From G964020105 sp964020105 (lineage in GTDB: Bacteria; Pseudomonadota; Alphaproteobacteria; WRAU01; Hepatincolaceae), in assembly GCA_964020105.1 (NCBI GenBank), contig OZ026535.1:868001-932000 (forward strand): 64,000 bases of DNA. Direction: 5' to 3'. How positions within the stretch are numbered: the stretch's first letter is position 1; every line of letters begins with the position of its first letter. A program made the position numbers and the translations under genes. Under the pieces are notes generated by a model. It was not told where the DNA came from. It was given only the letters and a program-made list of their open reading frames with translations, and searched no databases. Shown here piece by piece: positions 9,136 to 18,389 of the stretch.

Positions 9136-9139
9136 TATC
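9121..9139. promoter_or_regulatory. Fur-box-like operator over the feoAB -35
   Basis: GATATTG-gttgt-CAATATC is a perfect 7+7 inverted repeat with a 5-nt spacer. Aligned with the 19-bp Fur consensus GATAATGATAATCATTATC it matches at 14 positions by my count. Overlap with the -35 element ahead of an iron-uptake operon fits repression by a Fur-family protein. The regulator itself is inference; Irr or RirA are alphaproteobacterial alternatives. Confidence 0.6.
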
Positions 9140-9340
9140 TCTTACTAAATTACTAAGATATTAATTATAAAAAATCTCATAAGTAATAAGAGCAAAAATT
9201 ATTACAATACCGCATCTATTCTACTATATTACAATTAAATGAACCTTATTAATTAGACTGTATATAGCCATATCAGAAACAAACATAAGCAACGCAACTA
9301 TTTAATCTAGTGGCATTGCTTATTATAGATAATATAATGA

Positions 9341-11344
9341 TTAAAAATCTAAGAAACTCTTAAGTTTACGTGATCTGCTAGGATGCTTAAGTTTTCTTAG
9401 TGCTTTTGCTTCAATCTGTCGTATTCTTTCACGAGTTACAGTAAATTGCTTACCAACCTCTTCCAAAGTATTGTCCGAATTAGTACCAAGACCAAACCTC
9501 ATTCTTAAAACCCTCTCTTCTCTAGGAGTTAAAGTACTTAATATTTGATTAATTGAGCGCTTTAAATCTGAATGTATGGCCATATCTATTGGCTGAACAG
9601 CTTTTTTATCTTCAAGAAAATCTCCTAAAAAACTATCATCGTCGCTCACAGGAGTTTCAAGACTTACCGGTTCCTTAGCAATTCTTAGTACTTTTCGCAC
9701 CTTATCTACAGATAAATTAAGCTTTGTTGCAATTTCCTCAGGGATGGCTTCTTTACCATGATCCTGTGCAAATTGTGCAGATGTTTTTATAACTTTATTA
9801 ATAGTTTCAATCATATGAACAGGTATTCTGATAGTTCTACTTTGATCAGCTATGGCTCTAGTAATTGACTGCCTTATCCACCAAGTAGCATAAGTAGAAA
9901 ACTTATGCCCCCTTTTATAATCAAATTTATGGACAGCTCTCATTAAGCCTATATTACCCTCTTGAATCAGATCTGAACGTTGCAATCCCCTATTGAAATA
10001 CTTATTAGCAATGGATATTACTAAACGTAAATTACCCTCTATCATCTCTTGCTTGGCAATATTTTTATGTTTCTCACCATTTTGTATAACCTTCACAATA
10101 GCTTTAATTCTACTAATCATCATGCCATACTGTAAAACAATATTTCTGAGCTCTTCAGAGTATTTGTTGATAAAATCTCCAAAATTAATAATTGCCTTCT
10201 CAACTATAGGGCTACTTTTTTTAGCAATATCAGTACCCTCACTGAGTACAAAAAAAGGTATAACCTCATGCCCTTGCTCACGCGATACACCAATATCCAT
10301 AAGAATTTTTAAGATCTTATTTTCATTAGCAATAATATCCTTATATACTTTATCAGTTTTAAGGATTATCTTAGCTATACTATTGGAATTTAAAAATACT
10401 TTTCTTAAATATTCATTTCTTTTTTGTATCATTTTAAGAAGCTTAGGAGACTTTTCCATTTGACCAGTTAAAAGATATTTTTTAATAATCGGCTTTTGCT
10501 CATCAATAATTTTACTATTAACATCTAATAATTCTTTAATGATAATCAAAAAAGTAGGACTTAAATGTGCCTCAATAATGGATAAAGATACCTCTGATTG
10601 ATTCTCTAATATATCCTCAGCATCAACAACATCAGAAGAATCAACTTCCATCTCAACATCAACGTCAGGCTCTACATCCTTATCATCAAATACTTCTTTA
10701 GCTTTACGAGACAAATCTTCCATGCTTCCCAGTACATCTGCGTTATCACTCCAGAAAGATTGCCAATCGATCAAGTTTCTTATGAAAGACTGCCCAGATA
10801 AAAATTTCTCGTACCATTCAGCAATAAATTCATACGTCGCAGGATTTTCAGATACACTATCCATAACCAGTCTTCTGCCTGCTTCAATTCTCTTTGCAAT
10901 CGCAATTTCCCCTTCCTTGGTCAACCGCTTAGAAATAAATGTAATATCTTTATAATAAAGCTTTACTGGATTATCTGTTCTATGATAGGTTGTTTCAGCT
11001 TCTTCTTGTTTATCCTGTTCAACTTCTGCACTTTTTGTGAAAGCCGAATAGTTTTGTTCATACTCACTTTCATTTTTATCCATTATATCAATATTCATAT
11101 CACTTAAGATACTTAAAGTATCCTCCATATCTATAGCTGTTATTCTATCATCTGATACCGAACTATTAATATCATCATAAGTAACATAACCCTTTTGCTT
11201 AGATATTTTGGCAACTTTTTCAATCCAATCTGCCTTTTTTTGATCTTTTAGTAGCTGTTCTGATGCTTGTGAAATAGTTGCATTTTCATCTAATTTATCA
11301 CTTTTTTTATTTCTCAGCTTATCTTCTTCTTTAATTTTAGGCAT
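9341..11344 (-). CDS. rpoD: RNA polymerase primary sigma factor RpoD (sigma70)
   Basis: Housekeeping sigma factor, 667 aa. A long acidic N-terminal part with region 1 is followed by region 1.2 (DNPVKLYYKDI, about 125), the non-conserved region, region 2 (NLRLVISIANKYFNRGLQRSDLIQEGNIGLMRAVHKFD in part, about 435-470; ATWWIRQSITRAIADQSRTIRIP), region 3 and the region 4 helix-turn-helix (LEEVGKQFTVTRERIRQIEAKALRKLKHP). Its first codons overlap the dnaG stop by 8 nt, the classic dnaG-rpoD arrangement, implying translational coupling. A leaderless start elsewhere is unlikely because the overlap fixes the ATG. Confidence 0.96.
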   Translation of the reverse strand: MPKIKEEDKLRNKKSDKLDENATISQASEQLLKDQKKADWIEKVAKISKQKGYVTYDDINSSVSDDRITAIDMEDTLSILSDMNIDIMDKNESEYEQNYSAFTKSAEVEQDKQEEAETTYHRTDNPVKLYYKDITFISKRLTKEGEIAIAKRIEAGRRLVMDSVSENPATYEFIAEWYEKFLSGQSFIRNLIDWQSFWSDNADVLGSMEDLSRKAKEVFDDKDVEPDVDVEMEVDSSDVVDAEDILENQSEVSLSIIEAHLSPTFLIIIKELLDVNSKIIDEQKPIIKKYLLTGQMEKSPKLLKMIQKRNEYLRKVFLNSNSIAKIILKTDKVYKDIIANENKILKILMDIGVSREQGHEVIPFFVLSEGTDIAKKSSPIVEKAIINFGDFINKYSEELRNIVLQYGMMISRIKAIVKVIQNGEKHKNIAKQEMIEGNLRLVISIANKYFNRGLQRSDLIQEGNIGLMRAVHKFDYKRGHKFSTYATWWIRQSITRAIADQSRTIRIPVHMIETINKVIKTSAQFAQDHGKEAIPEEIATKLNLSVDKVRKVLRIAKEPVSLETPVSDDDSFLGDFLEDKKAVQPIDMAIHSDLKRSINQILSTLTPREERVLRMRFGLGTNSDNTLEEVGKQFTVTRERIRQIEAKALRKLKHPSRSRKLKSFLDF

Positions 11345-13163
11345 TTATCTCTCCAAAGTCTTTATTACCAAGCTTACGTAAATTTATAATATAATTATCT
11401 ATTTCCACCCTTTCACCCATCAAAATTTTTATCTTGCTTTCTAATAATTTCCTATCAGTGCTATTCTCATTATAAGTATCCCTATGTTTTCCTAATTCCT
11501 TTTGCTCTAGCACTATTTCTTTTTTTCTTCTTTCCAAATTTTCTATCAATATTAAATTATAACTTTCATTAAATCTTTTTCTTGCCTCATCCAATGAAGT
11601 TATTTGATTAATCTTAGGAGTTACCATCTTCATATTTAATATATAATTACACTCATCTTCTAAATCTTTAAAAAAATTAGTCTCAGCAGTATCAAGTATA
11701 TGTATATTTTTTATACAAGTTTCTCTGACCTTTTCTAAACGTACATCGACAAAACTACAATTACCTAGCTCCTCCTCAACATCATATAATATCCTAGGAT
11801 AAAGTAACACGCAAGCTAAAATAATTCCTCCTATAATATTATCTTTAGAATCAAATTTTACATGAAAACTCCGCACTGTACTTCTATTAGATAGTATGTT
11901 TTTGCTATTTTTGCCATATTGATATATCATGTCTTTAAAATAAGATTTATAACTATTACGCAATCTATTATCTTTTAAAGGCATGATTCTTTTCTCTAGC
12001 TTACTTAGCACCATCATAGATATTTCAGGTACTCTTAAATTATGCTCAGCAGATTCAAAAACAAATAACATCTCTGATAGGCTTTTTGCATTTTCTAAAA
12101 GCTTCATAAAATTGCCCCTGCCATGCTTTAAAATAAAACTATCAGGATCTTCTTTATTTTCCAACATAACAAATCTTGGGTTCATTCCTGCTTTCATAAT
12201 TTCTAAATATAAATCCATAACTCTGTCTGTGGCTTTTTGTCCAGCAAGATCACCATCTAAACAAAAAATTGGCGAATCATCATATTTACTGATAATATCA
12301 AGATGATCTTGTGTAATTGCTGTCCCAAGTGTAGCAATTGCAGTATCTATATTATTACTATGTAGAGCAATTACGTCCATATAACCCTCCACAATAACTA
12401 GATTATTATTTTTAAGATTCTTAAGAGCAATATTAAGAGCATAAAGATTACTTTTTTTATGAAAAATGTAACTTTCTTTAGTATTAAGATACTTTATCTG
12501 TTCATTTTGCATAGCTCTTCCACCAAAAGCTATAACTTTACCTGAAGAGTTTTTTATAGGAAAAATAATCCTATCCCTAAAGAAATCATAAGTTTCACCA
12601 GTATTACTATGATTTTTCAATCCTATCTCTAATATATCTTCCTGTGGAATTTTTTCATTTTCTAAAATACGCCAAAGAGTAGTTGATCTAGATAAAGCAA
12701 AGCCCAACTCAAATGTTTGTATAACACTTTTAGATAATCCTCTTGCAAGCAAATAATCCAAAGCTTTTTTGCCATATGATCCATATAAATTAGTAATGTA
12801 GTGATTCTTTGCAATATCACATATTTTTTCTAAGGCATTACGTTTACTATCTTCCTTAAAGACCTCATTAAAGGATATTTTAGCTGGCAAAGTCAAGCCG
12901 GCTCGCTTGGCTAAAATTTCAATTGTTTCTTTAAAGGTCATATTATAAAGAGACATATAAAAAGTGACAACATTACCTTTGGCCTGGCAGCCAAAACAAT
13001 AATAAAAACCTTTACTTGGGTTAACATAAAATGACGGTGTTCTTTCCTGATGAAAAGGGCACAAACCGATATATTCTCTACCTTTCTTAGCAAGAGATAC
13101 TTTTTCTTTCACGACATCAACAATATCAACACTATTGGTTAGCTTATCTAAAAAATCTTTCAT
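11337..13163 (-). CDS. dnaG: DNA primase DnaG
   Basis: Replicative primase, 608 aa. An N-terminal CHC2 zinc finger (CPFHQERTPSFYVNP at about 36, then CFGCQAKGNVVTF at about 58) is followed by the catalytic core with GGRAMQNEQIKYLNTKES and the Toprim residues (VEGYMDVIAL near 258; LDGDLAGQKA near 300; EDPDSFI near 335). The C-terminal part is diverged and would be the DnaB-interacting domain. It is transcribed with rpoD, sharing 8 nt, and follows yqeY by 36 nt on the same strand. Confidence 0.95.
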   Translation of the reverse strand: MKDFLDKLTNSVDIVDVVKEKVSLAKKGREYIGLCPFHQERTPSFYVNPSKGFYYCFGCQAKGNVVTFYMSLYNMTFKETIEILAKRAGLTLPAKISFNEVFKEDSKRNALEKICDIAKNHYITNLYGSYGKKALDYLLARGLSKSVIQTFELGFALSRSTTLWRILENEKIPQEDILEIGLKNHSNTGETYDFFRDRIIFPIKNSSGKVIAFGGRAMQNEQIKYLNTKESYIFHKKSNLYALNIALKNLKNNNLVIVEGYMDVIALHSNNIDTAIATLGTAITQDHLDIISKYDDSPIFCLDGDLAGQKATDRVMDLYLEIMKAGMNPRFVMLENKEDPDSFILKHGRGNFMKLLENAKSLSEMLFVFESAEHNLRVPEISMMVLSKLEKRIMPLKDNRLRNSYKSYFKDMIYQYGKNSKNILSNRSTVRSFHVKFDSKDNIIGGIILACVLLYPRILYDVEEELGNCSFVDVRLEKVRETCIKNIHILDTAETNFFKDLEDECNYILNMKMVTPKINQITSLDEARKRFNESYNLILIENLERRKKEIVLEQKELGKHRDTYNENSTDRKLLESKIKILMGERVEIDNYIINLRKLGNKDFGEINA

Positions 13164-13199
13164 TAGGTATTATAAATCCTGTAATAAAAAATTAATCTA

Positions 13200-13661
13200 T
13201 TACTTATCTAAAAGATTTTTAATTTTTTGCGAAATAATACCTACATCCACCTGCCCTGGATATTTATCTTTAATATAACCAACAAGCTTACCCATATCTT
13301 TCACTGATTTTGCCTGTGTACTGCTGATTGCTGAAACAATTATTTTTTCTATCTCCTCTTCAGATAATGGTTTTGGCATAAAAGTTTTGATAATTAAGAT
13401 TTCTTCTTGTTCTTTTGTGGAAAGATCAAGCCTATTTGCCTTTGTATACTCAGCAATACTGTCATTTCTTTGTTTTATCATCTGTTGCATTAATACCAAC
13501 AGTGCCGTATCATCAAGCTCTTTTACAGAAGACTCAGATGTTCTTAGATCTATTTCCTTATCTTTAATTTTTGCTAAAATCATTCTAATAGTAGTTAACT
13601 TTAGAGAATCTTTAGACTTCATGGCTAAAATCATCTGTTCTTTTATCTTTGCTTTTATCAT
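13200..13661 (-). CDS. yqeY: GatB/YqeY domain protein
   Basis: Cytoplasmic protein of 153 aa related to the tail domain of the GatB amidotransferase subunit, with family hallmarks LTTIRMILAKIKDKEID, MIKQRNDSIAEY, LIIKTFMPKPLSEEEI and DMGKLVGYIKDKYPGQVD. The ATG ending at 13661 is preferred over the one at 13688 because it gives the family's usual beginning (MIKAKIKEQMILAMKSKD) and has AGGA upstream. Linkage to dnaG-rpoD is common in proteobacteria. Its precise role, perhaps tRNA-dependent amidation or proofreading, is unproven. It is divergent from greA. Confidence 0.88.
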   Translation of the reverse strand: MIKAKIKEQMILAMKSKDSLKLTTIRMILAKIKDKEIDLRTSESSVKELDDTALLVLMQQMIKQRNDSIAEYTKANRLDLSTKEQEEILIIKTFMPKPLSEEEIEKIIVSAISSTQAKSVKDMGKLVGYIKDKYPGQVDVGIISQKIKNLLDK

Positions 13662-13827
13662 TGACCAACATCCTAAAATAAAGTACACTTAATCGGTTAA
13701 ATATGGGTTATTATAGACTTTTTGAGCATTTTTATCAATGATTGTTTGTCAAGTATTTTTAATAATCAGATTTTTTCGATAAGCGTTATATCGTTTTGTT
13801 ACTACTTAAAGAGAGGAAAATTAAAAT

Positions 13828-14301
13828 ATGCAGAAACATCCTATTACCATACGTGGTTTGAAATCATTAGAGGAGGAGCGTAATAAGTTAAAAAATCATG
13901 ATAGACCAAGCGTTATAAAGGCAATATCTGCCGCTCGCGAGTTAGGTGATTTATCAGAAAATGCAGAATATCACGCTGCAAGAGAACAACAAGCGTTTAT
14001 AGAAACCAGAATAAAAGATTTAGACGATTTAATTTCTCGCGCTGAAGTAATAGATCCAGCAGCTATAGAAAGTAGTAAAATAGTTTTTGGTGCTACTGTT
14101 AAGTTGAAAGACTTAGATAATGACAGTGAAAAAGTTTTTCAAATTGTTGGAGAACATGAAGCTAGTTTAGAAAAAGGCTTAATTTCTTATACTTCTCCAA
14201 TAGGGCGTTCATTGATTGGTAGGCTTAAGGGTGATGTTGTTGATACAGCCACGCCTAGAGTAACTAAATCTTGGAAAATTTTGGAAGTTCATTATAAATA
14301 A
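13828..14301 (+). CDS. greA: Transcription elongation factor GreA
   Basis: 157-aa transcript-cleavage factor that rescues backtracked RNA polymerase. The N-terminal coiled coil carries the acidic tip (ARELGDLSENAEYHAAREQQ, about residues 33-52, with the catalytic D/E pair). The C-terminal FKBP-like domain shows ISYTSPIGRSLIGRLKGDVV. The ATG is preceded by GAGAGGA. It is monocistronic and divergent from yqeY. The downstream region holds a probable terminator and long palindromes. Confidence 0.96.
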   Translation: MQKHPITIRGLKSLEEERNKLKNHDRPSVIKAISAARELGDLSENAEYHAAREQQAFIETRIKDLDDLISRAEVIDPAAIESSKIVFGATVKLKDLDNDSEKVFQIVGEHEASLEKGLISYTSPIGRSLIGRLKGDVVDTATPRVTKSWKILEVHYK

Positions 14302-14425
14302 ATATACATTTTTCTAGTTTTTTAGAACAACTACTTAATTTACGATAAATTAATGATGATTTTTCACACGTTAATAGTAGTTTTATGTTAGAGCGATCCT
14401 CAAAATAAGAGAATCCTTGTAAAAG

Positions 14426-14480
14426 AATCATAGAAGAAAGTGTTAGGTTTTTGTTTTGTACGCTACTATCTTCTATGATT
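14426..14480. repeat. 12-bp inverted repeat downstream of greA
   Basis: AATCATAGAAGA (14426-14437) and TCTTCTATGATT (14469-14480) are perfect complements around a 31-nt interior. The interval 14302-14689 contains no gene and carries this and three further palindromic pairs. Confidence 0.6.
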
Positions 14481-14531
14481 TTGAAAACAGTATTAGTAGT
14501 CCCTGGTAAATATTTCTATAGATAAAAACAA

Positions 14532-14569
14532 AAAAAGGCTACTAGACTATCTAAATCTAATGCCTTTTT
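14532..14569 (+). terminator. greA: Probable greA terminator
   Basis: AAAAAGGC (14532-14539) pairs with GCCTTTTT (14562-14569), ending in a run of five T on the plus strand. The loop is 22 nt, longer than usual, so the call is moderate. It lies about 230 nt after the greA stop. Confidence 0.45.
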
Positions 14570-14683
14570 ATCTTCCTTGGTCTATTTTTATATCCTTATT
14601 ATCATCTTTAATAATCTAGCTAATTACTATAATTAGCTAGATTATTAATATAAGTGCAAATATCAAGTACAAGGAAGATAAAA
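14566..14683. repeat. Nested palindromic element between greA and the MipA-like gene
   Basis: Outer arms TTTTATCTTCCTTG (14566-14579) and CAAGGAAGATAAAA (14670-14683) are perfect 14-bp complements. Inside lies a perfect palindrome, 14608-14625 against 14631-14648 (18-bp arms, 5-nt loop ACTAT). It may be a bidirectional terminator between convergent genes. The terminal inverted repeats around an inner palindrome also look like a small palindromic or MITE-type element. Confidence 0.6.
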
Positions 14684-14689
14684 TAATTG

Positions 14690-15472
14690 TTAAAATTTAT
14701 ATACCAATCCAATCATCATAGCCATATCAATAGTGCCATTTTTTCTCAGTATGGGAGAATTAGTAACATCACCAACATATTTTTTTACTTCCAATCCCAA
14801 TATAGCTGAATAATTATAACTAACATCATAATACAAATAGCTATTTATGAATACATCAAGAGGATTAATCTTACTTTTTGCAGTATAACTACCAACAAAA
14901 TAATTATTATTAAGCGCTTCTACTTCACTCACACCAAACCAATTATTAATATAGCCTTTTGACCCAGAAGCCATCCCTAATGACGTTTCTAAAAATAAAC
15001 TTTCTATTAATCTTTTATTATAAGTAAAATATAAAGCATATTTTTGTGAATTTGTAACTCTTAGAGCCTGTTCTAATCTAAAAACTAACTCGAGTCCTTT
15101 TAAAAGGTATAAATTACTATGCCATACCAAAGGTAAATCAAATTTAACCTCATGATATCCGTCTAATACCCCTCTTGTATCCATCTTTTTTGTTCTTGGT
15201 ACATAATAAGCAATCCCAACCATTGTTAAAACTCTATTGTTTTCATAGGCACGATAAAGTAATAGTCCTTTATCTCCTCTGCTTAATATATAATCATTCT
15301 CAATATCAATATATGGTAAAGGTATATAATTATACTCTCTTGCACCAGGATAATTATCTTGTAAAAGTAGCATTACTCCAATATTTGTATGTTTTCTATA
15401 AAGCTCATATTTTTCTGCCTTTGCTATTACTAACATCAGGAAAAAATATATTGTTAATTGCACTATTCTCAT
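14690..15472 (-). CDS. MipA/OmpV-family outer-membrane protein
   Basis: 260-aa exported beta-barrel protein. It has a signal peptide (hydrophobic residues 5-17, cleavage near AKA-EKYE), then alternating beta strands with aromatic girdles, and a C-terminal block with YVGDVTNSPILRKNGTIDM ending in LVYKF. That block matches the conserved MipA end (GDAA.SPIV...  G....Y.F with a terminal Phe). MipA in E. coli scaffolds murein synthesis enzymes; OmpV relatives are porin-like. It stands alone, convergent with greA. Family call good, specific role unknown. Confidence 0.75.
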   Translation of the reverse strand: MRIVQLTIYFFLMLVIAKAEKYELYRKHTNIGVMLLLQDNYPGAREYNYIPLPYIDIENDYILSRGDKGLLLYRAYENNRVLTMVGIAYYVPRTKKMDTRGVLDGYHEVKFDLPLVWHSNLYLLKGLELVFRLEQALRVTNSQKYALYFTYNKRLIESLFLETSLGMASGSKGYINNWFGVSEVEALNNNYFVGSYTAKSKINPLDVFINSYLYYDVSYNYSAILGLEVKKYVGDVTNSPILRKNGTIDMAMMIGLVYKF

Positions 15473-15878
15473 GTTATATCTCCAAAAAACATTTAACTAT
15501 TGTAAAATATTAAAAGTAAATATCAGTGCATCATATACTGATATTCAACTCCTCCTTGCCATAATGATCTATTTTAAATAAACCCTTATATCATCGTTTC
15601 TATTCTTTTCAAGCAATAAAATAGTTCGATATTAAAAACAATTGTATTCGTACTAAATCTGCAACTATGTCTTTACCCTGAAATCTTAACCATCTACAAA
15701 CTATAGTCACCTTATTCTTAGATGTGATTATAATAATAGAAACAAGAATAATAAGAGAGTAAGTTGTTATCTGATTCATTATGTTTTACTCCATTAACAA
15801 AACCAAGTATCTTATGTTATAAAATACTATTATATTAATCTCCTGTGAAGATCCTTAAGAATTAAAATCATTTTCTGC
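15473..15878. other. Non-coding interval
   Basis: About 400 nt of AT-rich DNA with stops in every frame. I see no RNA gene, convincing hairpin or recognisable gene remnant here. The remnant of a PLP decarboxylase begins immediately beyond it. Confidence 0.4.
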
Positions 15879-16202
15879 TTATAATATCATATTACTAGCA
15901 ATACATAATTCCAATTCATCTATACTTTTACCTGACCCTACAAATATTATGTTCTTGTAACCTATAAGTATTGCTTTTGTAAGTTCAAATAGTGAACATA
16001 CCTCTATAGCGGTCGATAACATTAAGTAAAGTATGCAATATATGGATATTAGGATTAGCTTTCATAGAATATAATACAGATAAACTATTATGTATACTTG
16101 TAAGTTTTTGCGCTTGACCTAAAACATAATCACTATTATATAAAAACCATTCTGTTGCTTGTAAAAATCAAATAATTCTTTTAATTTTGTTATATCTTGC
16201 AT
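15879..16202 (-). pseudogene. Remnant of an alanine-racemase-fold PLP decarboxylase (LysA/ornithine decarboxylase group)
   Basis: Fragments in different minus-strand frames join into a family-like N-terminus: MQDITKLKELFDFY, then ATEWFLYNSDYVLGQAQKLTSIHNSLSVLYSMKANPNIHILHTLL in part, then IEVCSLFELTKAILIGYKNIIFVGSGKSIDELELCIASN in part. SMKANPN is the pyridoxal-phosphate lysine motif, EVCSLFEL matches the D.vS.gEL motif, and FVGSGKSIDELELCIA matches the next beta-alpha unit. At least two frameshifts occur (about 16165 and 16015) and the C-terminal two thirds are missing. Substrate class (diaminopimelate, ornithine or other) cannot be told. Confidence 0.65.
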
Positions 16203-16406
16203 ACATTACAGTATTGTTTTAATGAAAAAATATCATTAAAATAATATTAGGTTGATTATACTTGTATAGAAGGCATTATTTAGTGTAAAAAAGCTCACCT
16301 TAAAATAACAAGAATTGTATAATTAATATCAATTAATTATATAATTGACATATTATATAGATTTTCGTAAAATTTTCCGATATATGCATGAGGGTTTTAA
16401 TTTATA

Positions 16407-18389
16407 ATGACTACAGCTTCTTACCGATCTGATATAACAGGCTTACGCGCCGTTGCAGTTTTATCTGTATTAATATTTCATATCTTCCCTAATTCTTTAC
16501 CTGGTGGTTATTTAGGAGTGGATATGTTTTTTGTTATATCTGGCTACCTAATAACCCTTACTTTGATCAACGAAAATCAACGCACTACGAAAATATCTTT
16601 AATTGCCTTTTATAAACGTCGTATATTTAGAATAGCTCCTGCTACTATATTTATTATTTTCCTAACTTTATTGCTTGCTAATTTATTTATGATTTTAGAA
16701 ATGTTAACTAAAACATCTAATAGTGCTATCTTCTCCGTGTTCGGATTTGCTAATGTTTACTTTTATAAATATTTAGATACATCATACTTTGCTCCCAATG
16801 TTGCCCTTAATCCGTTATTGCATTTATGGTCTTTAGGTGTTGAAGAACAATTTTACCTCATATTCCCACTTATATTTATGTTTTTAATCAAATACACAAG
16901 ATTGTTTTGTATTGTTTTAACAATTATGGGAATTATTTCTGTTATTTGGGCTTCTTATATTGTTAAAACAAATCCTATGTTTGCTTACTATATGTTACCT
17001 ACTCGTGCTTTTGCTTTAATACTTGGCTGTCTTTCAGCTTTATATTGTACTAATTATCATAAGAATATTAGTCCTAAATTTGCTACGATCTTATCTATTG
17101 CCTCTGTGATGTTAATAGGATTAGCAATTTCCTTGCTCTCTAACAATTATAAATTACCTAGCTATCTATCTTTACTTGTTGTTATCCCAACTGCTTGGTT
17201 GATTATTATAGGATTTAAAAATTCTACCTTTATCCATAAAGTCTTAGGTAGTGTCTATTTAAAACATATTGGCTTGTGGTCTTTTTCCATTTACTTAATT
17301 CATTGGCTTATACTAGCTTTTTATAAGTCTATTAATGGGTTGCATATCTCTATACCTGTAGGAATTGCTATATTTATTGCATCCATTTTACTTGGCGGTC
17401 TTTCTTATTACTTTATAGAGCAAACCTTACGTTTTAAAAGATGGAATATTATCTTTGCTTTAATAGCCTTTATTTTCATTCCCTTTACTATTGCACAAAC
17501 TAACTATTATTTTGCTAAAAAAGGTGGTATTAGGTATGCAAGTATAACTCCTAAACTACCAATAGATGAATACACTTGCCATCAAACTATAGAATATGCA
17601 AACAAGAAAAACAATTTGTTTAAAGCTCACTGTACTCATAATGCTGATTTAGAACCTAATGTAATACTATGGGGTGATAGTAACTCTTATCATTATATTC
17701 CTGCATTGAATCATATTGCTAAAAACCTAGGCTTTGGCTTTAGAAACATCTCTCATAGTTCTTGCCCAGGCTTAACAACCATGAATAAAGAGCACTACGT
17801 TACCCTAAATTACAAGATAGAAGGAGCTTGTAATTATAATTCTGCAAAAGCTTATGAATTAGTTAAAAAATATGATATTGTGATTTTAGCTAATTCGTGG
17901 ATAAATATTTATAATGCAAGTAGTCCTGAAGTTTTAAGAAAAGAATTAGAGAAAACCTTAAATAATTTATCTAAAACCACTAAATTAATTTTAGTTTTAG
18001 GTAATTCTCCTATACCAGATAACTTAGACTTACAGCATATTTTAAAAAACTCTGCAATTAATAATAATAAAAATAATGTAAATGGAATTAATAATATAGT
18101 TGTTTTTGAAGCTAATAAAATTGTACAAGAAACTGTAAAAAAATTTCCTAAAGCCTATTATGTAGATTTTAATAACATACTATGTGATGAAACTAAATGT
18201 ATATATAAAAAAGATAGAAATAGTTTTTATGCTCCGGATTCAAAACATTTATCAGTTTATGCCTCTAACTATATTGGTGAGCATTATATAAATAATAATA
18301 TAGAAAATGTTTTTTATAAAATAAAAGAACTTTATAAAGAAAATCCTAAAGATACTTTTTTTAAAAATACAGATAATCTTTTAAAATAA
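16407..18389 (+). CDS. OafA-type acyltransferase with C-terminal SGNH domain
   Basis: Membrane O-acyltransferase, 660 aa. Residues 1-~350 form the acyltransferase-3 domain with YRSDITGLRAVAVLSV, the catalytic His in FHIFPNSLPGGYLGVDMFFVISGYLI in part, and HLWSLGVEEQFYLIFP. The periplasmic C-terminus is an SGNH hydrolase-like domain with WGDSNSYHYIPAL (about 420) and the Asp-His pair in DSKHLS (about 611). Such proteins acetylate O-antigen or other surface glycans. A GAGGG sits upstream of the ATG. It is the only plus-strand gene of the decaying 15.5-22.3 kb island and appears intact. Confidence 0.88.
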   Translation: MTTASYRSDITGLRAVAVLSVLIFHIFPNSLPGGYLGVDMFFVISGYLITLTLINENQRTTKISLIAFYKRRIFRIAPATIFIIFLTLLLANLFMILEMLTKTSNSAIFSVFGFANVYFYKYLDTSYFAPNVALNPLLHLWSLGVEEQFYLIFPLIFMFLIKYTRLFCIVLTIMGIISVIWASYIVKTNPMFAYYMLPTRAFALILGCLSALYCTNYHKNISPKFATILSIASVMLIGLAISLLSNNYKLPSYLSLLVVIPTAWLIIIGFKNSTFIHKVLGSVYLKHIGLWSFSIYLIHWLILAFYKSINGLHISIPVGIAIFIASILLGGLSYYFIEQTLRFKRWNIIFALIAFIFIPFTIAQTNYYFAKKGGIRYASITPKLPIDEYTCHQTIEYANKKNNLFKAHCTHNADLEPNVILWGDSNSYHYIPALNHIAKNLGFGFRNISHSSCPGLTTMNKEHYVTLNYKIEGACNYNSAKAYELVKKYDIVILANSWINIYNASSPEVLRKELEKTLNNLSKTTKLILVLGNSPIPDNLDLQHILKNSAINNNKNNVNGINNIVVFEANKIVQETVKKFPKAYYVDFNNILCDETKCIYKKDRNSFYAPDSKHLSVYASNYIGEHYINNNIENVFYKIKELYKENPKDTFFKNTDNLLK

